Assembly (NCBI RefSeq): GCF_040807025.1
Contig: NC_090981.1
Span: forward strand, 12,501 to 76,500
Direction of reading: 5' to 3'
Source: Struthio camelus
Lineage: Eukaryota > Chordata > Aves > Struthioniformes > Struthionidae
Length of the DNA stretch: 64,000 nt
The notes under the pieces were generated by a model. That model had not been told where the DNA came from. It ran no database searches and saw only the letters and a program-made list of their open reading frames with translations. Of this stretch, positions 56,279-64,000 are shown piece after piece. The first letter of the stretch is position 1, and the number at the start of each line of letters is the position of its first letter. Position numbers and translations under genes: made by a program.

Positions 56279-59200
56279 TCCGACTGAGATGCAGAAATCC
56301 AGAAGGTAATCCTTATTGCTATTCAAGATATAGCCAAATAGCCATAATGAAGAATTCTATTCACCTGCCTAATAGAATGACTGACTATAATCTTCAATGC
56401 CAGTGAGAGTAAAAACGTTTCTTTAGGGTGAGCAGAGCAGATATTTTATGAAGACCATGGGTTTGTTCAAACCTCATCTGGCCTTATTCAGTCCACACGT
56501 CAACCCCAGCCGATCTCCTCTGCAGACTAGCAGAGATCCTGCCATTGCGAAGGCAGGAGCTCTCACCTGGAGAGAGGCACAGCATTACCAAGCCAGGAGG
56601 CGTGCATAAGGGGCAGGACGCTTTTGACTTACCACATGCTCTGTTTGCCAGTGCCTTCACACCTGCTTCGCCAGATCCCCCACGGTCGGTCCTCCAGCCT
56701 TCCCTAGCACCTGCTCCTTCGTCCTTGCAGCCATGGCTCACAGCACCGTCCCCTCAACACCAAACTTATGGAAGCCAGGATTAGCCCTGGCACAGACATC
56801 TTCCTAATCCTCATTTAGAAAATATATGTTGACTTAGCTATGCTGATGTCAGCCTGGCCTCAGTGAGCTTGTTTGGAGCAGAGGTGAGCAGCGGCAGCAT
56901 GGCGCATCTCCTGCCTCGTGAATGCAGAGTCTGTGCCTGTGCTGTGGTCTCCATCCACCTGGCAGGCACCTTGCTTGCCGTGCAGCTGGGACCCCACAGG
57001 GGCAAGGGCGTATGGGAAACAGAAAGCATTTGCTTTCCTAGGGGTTGCTTTGAGTAGGCAGAGGAGATGATCATTGTCATGGGACACAGAAGAGATGAGG
57101 AGACCAAAAAAGTTGCAGTGTTTTTGGAAATCTCTAGAAGCAAAGACAGGCATTTGGACAAGGAGGTGGCAACCAGGGTTGATGGAGTCATTTTGGCTCC
57201 TGGGATGCTGTTTCATTCAGACACTGTCATTAGAAGCAGCTCCTGCCCAGCCCAGCAGTTCAGGTTACACTTTACGTCGACGAGGCTCAGAGCGGAGCAC
57301 CAGGACTCTGGTCTTGAAACAGGCCCAGGATTCCCAGAGGATCAGGGCTCAAGTTCTGGAAATAAACATCCCAACTGAAATGTGGTGTGGGGAAGCAAGG
57401 CATTTGGAGCTCAAGAGTTTCCATGTAGACATAGTCAAAAAGCCAAGGAGCACCATCTGCATGGGCTGCAGATCTGGGAGCCTCTTACTATACTTCAGAT
57501 AATATAAATAACTCACTGAATAAAACCACGTGACCCCCATATTCTGTTCTTCATCCCTCAGTGCTCTACCGACAGCATGCAGACTTTTGCAACACTTGTT
57601 TACTAGGGAGACTGTATATAAAGTGAAAATAATTTGCTAGATCATATGTTTCCACTTTAATTCAGAGTGTATGAAAAAAATCCTGTGAATTTGCTAATGA
57701 GCTTTGAAAATGTATTTTTAAAGCTAGGGCAGTATGAGTTGGTGCATTGTTACAAAGGATTACAGAAGAAACAAGGTTTGCTAGAAAAAATTTTCCCTTG
57801 ACAAAATCTGAAACAGCTGAAACACCTGTTTCTTTCCAAGAAAAGAAATACATTTCTGCATTCAAAAGCAAGCCTCATTTCAGGTATGAAGCAAGTTTGT
57901 TTGCCCTTTAGTGTTTATGTACTTTCCATAGGCTTTGGTGTTTAGTTTAGCATGTCTGAAGGCCAAGCACACACTCACAAACACTCTCTGCAGAGGAAGA
58001 TGCCTGGTGCATCTTTTAGACAGAGATAAATGGCTGTGAGCTTTGTGAATGTTAGAGCCAGATGGCAAATTGAGATTTCTTTGTACATTTCTGTATTTCG
58101 CTCCTGAGTTGATCTTGCGTAAGAAATTTTTTTTATTATTTGCTATGAATTGCAGACCTGGGGAAACCTTCTGGAGAGGAAGGGTTTGCAATTGTTCTAT
58201 TTTTGAGGGCTCACAAACCTTCTGCTCACTGTTTCCTGATTATTTAAATCTATGTGCTTTGGATTTTTTTCCTGTCCAGGGGTAATTCAGAGCCTTTGAC
58301 TTGCTGGGATTTTTTGTTAAACAATGTCCACGTCTAACCACACAGCCTGGGCTGTGCATGGAGGATAGGCAAATCCTGTGCGAGCATTGTACTTTCTCAG
58401 GTAGTTAACTACTATTTCGTATTCATGGGCTAAGCCTTTTGCAAGGCAGTGCTCTGAAGTTCTCTGCAAACATTTGCTAATTCTTCCTCCAACAGCCAGG
58501 AATATAGGGTGGGAAGGCAATAAATGATGATAAAAATTATATTTTTACAAATTAATTTTACAAGGTCTACTGGGGAAATGCTATTTTCACGTTCTACCAC
58601 ACGTAGATAGTTTGGATCATTGCTAAGGGAGTCCCACTAGCTGTTTCCATTTCCTGTCACTTCTGCAGTTTTGCTATTAGATATCATTCGTAAGAAGCGG
58701 GGTCCTTCTCCCAGCATCACCATCCATGAGGAGGTAACACAGCACTCAAAGCTAAGCCCTGAGTCGGACCTTCAGAGCTGCGACAGACTAGTGTGCCTCC
58801 TGGCGTTGGGGGGTTGCACCACTTCCTCTTTTAGTAGCCACCTCTGTGTCTTGTGACTAGCATGGGGAATGTGCTTGATTTTCTGCATTTAGAAACAGGC
58901 TTATCTGCTTGCTGTGGTATTGTGAGCTAATGGGACAGACGGAGTTAACTGCTCCTCTGGGATGAGAATGATAATTGGCACTAAGTGGGTCTAAGATGAA
59001 TGTGTTTTTTAAGGACTGCCAACTTCTGAATGGAGGCAATGAAGACCAACAACCCTCTCTGACTTTTAATAACCAGTGACCAATGGCAGCAGAACATATG
59101 GAAGCAGTGTGATTCAGCTTGAAATAAAACCTGGAGGTGTCAGGGCAGAGGGATAAGGACTCTGCTGGCAGCATGAAGGTGGAAAATTTTGGATGCTGGG

Positions 59201-60632
59201 GAAACAAGCAAAGCTGCCAGCCTGGACACACATGTAAGCCTTGCTTCTCTGTTCCTACCTAAGGACCCTAAAATGCTTATTCTGGTTGACTAACAGACTC
59301 TGGCAGGTTTTGAAAAGGCCATCCTGCACTGCTGCAAAACAGCTGCTGGCTGCATGGCTCCCCTCAGAATACGTTCTGGGATACATTGTTTTTAAGGCCA
59401 AATCTGTATGTTCTTGTCCATGCTCTAAAAAGGAATCTGAGATGTACAAACAGTTTTCATATGACTTATACAAGTAACTGTGCATGCCACACTCATGCAC
59501 GCTCCGTAAAAATAACAAAGAAACTACCGCATTGCAAGCAACAATACTCAGGGTGTCCCTGTTTGCCTATACACCACTCATATACCTCTAAGCCTTAAGC
59601 ACACAGTTCTGAACACATGCAGCTTATGTTTTGACACATTTTTAATAGAAAAATGCTTCATAGGTAATTTCTCAACTGTTCAGTAGACATTTATAGCATG
59701 ACTTTAAAATATTGCTCATCAGATACAAAATTCATTGAGGGGATAATAAATTGGCACTGGAGGTTAGTGCATTTGCATTCTTCTTTGGCTTAAAGAAATA
59801 CAAAACATACAAACTATCCCTAGAATTCAAGCCTCGTGTTTCTCTGCCATCACTCAGATATTTGTAACAAAAGCAATGAGATAGATAATCTGTCCTGTGA
59901 GAACTACCTTGCTGTGGCTTGAACAGGGAAGCAGAATTCCACTTATTCTCCTTGTTAATTTTTGCAGAAATACCTTTTCTGACTCAGTCTCACTGTGGAC
60001 TGAAGATCCCTCAAATAATCTCAAAAGTTTTAGAAAGTAGGTTCAGGGAGGCACCACTGATTCATGTCACTGCTGGAGGAAGAAAAGGTGTTATATGAAG
60101 TTTTATGAAGTCATAAACAAATGAGAAGAAATATGTATTTTAACTGGATTGTTTTGATCCCCCTTTTTCCAGGACTACATAAAGAAATATCACCAAAGTA
60201 GAGTCAAAGAATGAAACCACTTGTTCGTTGAACTTTCCAGCCTTGAAAATGTCCAGTTCAGGTTGGGGTCAGCTTTAATAAGCCCTCAAATTGAGTAACG
60301 TACCGAATTAGCTACCTTCCGCCCTAGTGTGAGTGCAGACTGAATGACTCACAGCTCTCTGCTTCTCTAGTTCAGGCACCTAACCCGCTGCATCGTACCA
60401 GCTTCTGAGATCTCCTGGAAATGAGACTGCCAGAAAAAATAAGTTCTACCAAACAATAGCTTCTGAGCATTGGGCCAATCCGACATTGTCTGGGAATACA
60501 GAGGCGTGAAGATGGCTGCTTATCATTTCGTCAGCATTTATAACTGTTCTCCTTACAATTGCCAACAGACAATGTGAATTGCAATTGGCCAATTGCTTGC
60601 TATCTTTCCATTCTATAATAGTTTTGTTCCAG
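56279..60632. other. Intergenic sequence, nothing identified
   Basis: AT-moderate, with no frame above ~145 codons and no recognisable protein. The 117-142-codon frames around 56.8-57.5 kb overlap on both strands and lack splice context. No RNA gene or repeat recognised. Confidence 0.5.
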
Positions 60633-60822
60633 AATTACAGAATCACACAGAATCACAGAATGGTTGAGGTTGGAAGGGACCTCCGGAGATCATCTAGTCC
60701 AACCCTCCTGCTCAAGCAGGGTCCTCTAGAGCATATTGCCCAGGATCGCATCCAGACGGGTTTTGAATATCTCCAGGGAAGGAGACTCCACTACCTCTCT
60801 GGGCAACCTGTTCCAGTGCAAC
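60633..60822 (-). mobile_element. CR1 LINE 3' tail fragment, minus strand
   Basis: 190-bp fragment in inverse orientation. Starting from 60,822 it holds the last ORF2 codons ([10 protein letters not shown] type), then the 3' UTR (complement of ATCATCTAGTCCAACCCTCC) and octamer-like tails (AGAATCACA repeats at 60,636-60,660). 5' truncation as typical for CR1. Confidence 0.93.
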
Positions 60823-63800
60823 CATCACACATTTTTCACTCACAAAAGCCAGTGTTTATTTGCAGCTGTGCCACCCTGCAACTCCATGGCCCACACAGCT
60901 ATATTTTTTATATAGACAGAGACCGAGGATCCCAGATGATCTCAGTTTCTGACAGCTCAGAAGTGACCTTCTGGCACTAGGATGTTTCTCTTTGCTTCTT
61001 TGGGCCAAATTCAGTCAACAGCGTATTTGTGTTTTTCTCACATAGTTTAGAATGCCAATTGCTTGCATATTATTTTTGTTTGGAATTTCATGTCAGTTCA
61101 GTATGCTACTGAAATGTATCCTCCCCACAGACGAAGGCTGCTGGGAAACCAGAAGCTTCGTGACATTCAAAATTGGTAAGCAAGAAAATTATGAAACCAC
61201 AGGAAACTAAATGAACAATTCCTGCAACTCTTGCTTTTTCCCCCTCAACTCCTCCATTGCTCTTAGAAAAGATGTGCATTAAAGGGGGTGTTAGCAAATG
61301 CTTCCTGTCCTCCAGTAAGATTTTTGGTTTTCGAGTTGAGTGGGTGCTGAGAGAGATTGAGGGAGACAGCCATAGAGGATAACACTAACTCATACTGAAG
61401 GACAATGCAAAGCTTAGAGGGGAAAAGAGATCAGGATCAGTGAGAAAAGGGTGATGAGAGACCCCTGTGCCCACAGCAGGCAGCAATGTATGCAACCTGC
61501 TAGTGCGAGAGCATGCACTGATGTGCGAGGTGCACGGCACGGAGGGAGCCTGGCAGCCTGCAGAGCCATGCCCCACTCTGCTGTTTTATGGGCTCGATAC
61601 TTTGCTGTTTGCATCACTGCAAAGGGGACAGCTAATTGCTACTGCTCTGCCTGGTTACACACTGCTTGCATCTCCCACTGGCATGCGGGTCCCCACAGTG
61701 AGCAATGCACAACGCCAGTCATCCACCAGGCCTCAGGGAAGTCACTAGACCTTGCTGTCAGATGGCAACATTGGTCCTTCCCCACCTCGTGGGGAGAAAG
61801 CTACCGATTTTGACAGCATTAACCACCGCTATGGGAACCAGCCTTGAGGACATGTAGCACGGTTCATGGCCCACTTTCTCCTAGGGTGGAGTCTTGCCTC
61901 TCCCTGTGGAGCCCTGGAGTCCCTCATCCTCTCCCTTTCCCAACCATCTTTCAAATTGCAAGAGTTGTTATATACAGCGAGGCAGTATATAACTGTGCAT
62001 CTGCACCCAGCCAGCATGCTGCAGCAAGAATAGACAAATTCAGAAACAAGAGAGCCTGGGAGTAAACACAAAGCCTCCATTTCATGCTTTATTGTGCAAG
62101 GGAAAGCAGTAGACACAGAGCTCAAGGCCAAATGATTGCTATACCTAAGTGCTAGTGAATACTCAAAGCCAATTGCAACAAAACTACAGTCTTATGGCTG
62201 CTAAAATCTGAATGGGCATAGCAACCCACTGCTGTCAGAAGCTAAAGGAGGGACACTCAATATTCCCATTGCAAGAGGCAGTAGCACTGAAAGCCATTGA
62301 CCTGGGAGTCAGGAAACCTGGGCTCCAATTTCCTCTGCCATTGCCTCAGCAGAGCTGTTTCCACCCAGTCCTGCAGGATGGGTCCAACGTGGATGTGAAC
62401 CACATGAGGCACAGGTTTGATCCAGTGCAGAAACATTCTGAATGTGCTTTTTTTAACCTAATTTCTTATTGAAACAATGTGGTGTGCATGAAGGTTTTGG
62501 TGTTTTGTTTTAAAACTACACATCTAATTTTAAACATTTAAAGCTTATAAATAATACAGTAATTTTGATGCAGCCAAAGAAGATCTCATGCCATAAACAG
62601 ATAAATCAGTACCTCATTTACATGTTTAACATGTGCCACATTTTATTCACTATCCTCCTTGGATGGGACTCAAAGGGACTCTCCAAAGAATTTGCCTTCA
62701 CATCCCTGCTTCATCCCAAGATAGAAACAATTCCACTTTGGAAAAAAAAAAAGAAAAAGAGATTTTATCACAGATGTTGCATTTAATGCAAAATTTAATT
62801 ACTGACATTTGCTCACCTTATTTTTCCCCTTTTCCCATTTGCTAAGATAAGGAACAGGTAAGGCACATCACATAGGGGAAAGCCTTCAAGCATTAAAGGA
62901 GATGGGTTTAATGTGCCTGTGCACACCCCCATTACCAGTACCCACCTCCATCTCTTGGTAAGGAAGCACAGTCTAGCTTAACCACTTGCAGACTTTTCAC
63001 TAGAACTGCTCATTTGCACCTGCTTTCACATCTGTCTGTGGCTATCCACTAATCACTAAAATATTAGCTAATTTCCCCCATACTACCATCCAGAATAGCT
63101 GCTGTCCCATGCACAAGGGTTAATCTCAGTCAATTAATTCAACCACTCCAGCGTGAAAATGAAACGTGCCCCAATTACTGTCTCTCCTCCTATGGCGCAA
63201 GAGTAAGATCTCATTAGCACCTGAGTATAACCAAGAATGCACTAATGGAGGTATTAGATGTGTTAATAGAAAACATTTTCCTTCATCTTTTGGCAAATCA
63301 TCCTTTGTTTCCACCAAGTAAGTGGGGAATTTGATCTGGAGGAGGCTGCATGCAGCTACACGGCCAGGCTTGGAGGACACCAAGTCTTAAAAAGAGAGCA
63401 CTGAGAAAGCGCACTAAACCCCCAGACTCACTCAGCACCCCCTTGCTTCCCCACTTTGGTGTCCTGACTAGCACTGTTGGATTTCTGCAAGGTGCAAAGG
63501 TGTGAGTTTCGAGCCATGTTATCTGCTGATGTAAGTCAACACATTGCACTTGGCCTTGTAAGAGTGGCACCTTTTAACATCAGCTGAAGATCTGGCTAAT
63601 CCAAGGCGAGACCTGCATTTAGAAAAAGCTATTATAAGTAACACTGTTCTGGAAATGGCAATATTTTACCACACAAAGCAGATGCAAGAACACCTGCAGC
63701 TGATGGAGTATCAATAGAGAAGTTGGCAGGAATACACTTTAATAAGCTTAAAGAATTTTTCAAGAGCGATACAGCAGACCCTTATCTTCAGCAGACAAAG

Positions 63801-64000
63801 ACAGTGGTTTAGTTAACCCTGTACAGCCTGAGAAAGGTTACACGATGCCAGGTGATGCAGCAATATTAACCCTTGCTCTTAACAGGTCCCAGTTATATTA
63901 TATATATTAATACATTATATATTATAATATCTATTTCCAGAATTCTGGTAGATCTTTGCATTTCATTAAAGTTACAAAGCTACAGCGTATCAAACCTCAT
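60823..64000. other. Intergenic sequence, nothing identified
   Basis: No supported gene. Frames of 90-120 codons around 61.45-61.8 kb overlap one another. Contains an A-rich stretch near 62,740-62,760 and the AT-rich tract at 63,893-63,942. Confidence 0.5.
63893..63942. repeat. AT-rich quasi-palindromic tract
   Basis: Nearly pure A/T with repeated TTATATTATATATTAATA-like pieces. It can fold back on itself; simple sequence. Confidence 0.7.

Overview
The window looks like bird nuclear DNA. Three CR1 LINE copies end in the typical avian/reptile CR1 3' tail, and one of them is nearly full length. A spliced vertebrate borealin-family gene (chromosomal passenger complex) can be rebuilt on the minus strand. 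All calls come from reading the sequence; no alignment or database search was run.

Layout. 1-1.8 kb: AT-moderate, no supported gene. 1.8-33.6 kb: a huge G/purine-skewed satellite of ~80-bp monomers. Its edges (1.8-3.1 and 30.4-33.6 kb) hold single diverged monomers. Its core (3.1-30.4 kb) holds higher-order repeats, mainly a 245-bp trimer. On top of these lie two recent tandem segmental duplications: ~9.1 kb (about 4.0-13.1 vs 13.1-22.0 kb) and ~4.2 kb (about 21.9-26.0 vs 26.0-30.2 kb). The array stops within about 10 bp of a consensus minus-strand splice donor, so it may fill an intron or lie just 3' of an exon. 33.6-34.0 kb: two putative exons of an unidentified minus-strand gene. 34.9-35.2 kb: CpG-rich promoter with 60-bp tandem blocks carrying YY1-, ETS- and ZNF143-like motifs. 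35.9-36.35 and 42.8-43.9 kb: stranded islands of the same satellite, the second split by a probable solo LTR. 36.8-38.7 kb: weak candidate exons and a poly(A) signal of another minus-strand gene.

45.0-49.5 kb, minus strand: borealin-family gene, rebuilt as seven coding exons (260 codons plus stop). All phases agree and the similarity to borealin runs from N to C terminus. Its exon 5 donor reads AT where GT is expected. A perfect (GTCT)42 microsatellite lies between the promoter and the start codon, and a 5'-truncated CR1 sits antisense in intron 2. 51.7-56.3 kb: near-full-length CR1 with decayed ORF1 (SGNH esterase) and ORF2 (endonuclease + reverse transcriptase). 56.3-64 kb: intergenic, with one short CR1 tail at 60.6 kb.

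Functionally the window holds one well-supported cell-division gene, fragments of one or two unidentified genes, and a hierarchical satellite with its satellite islands. The satellite is the most unusual content.
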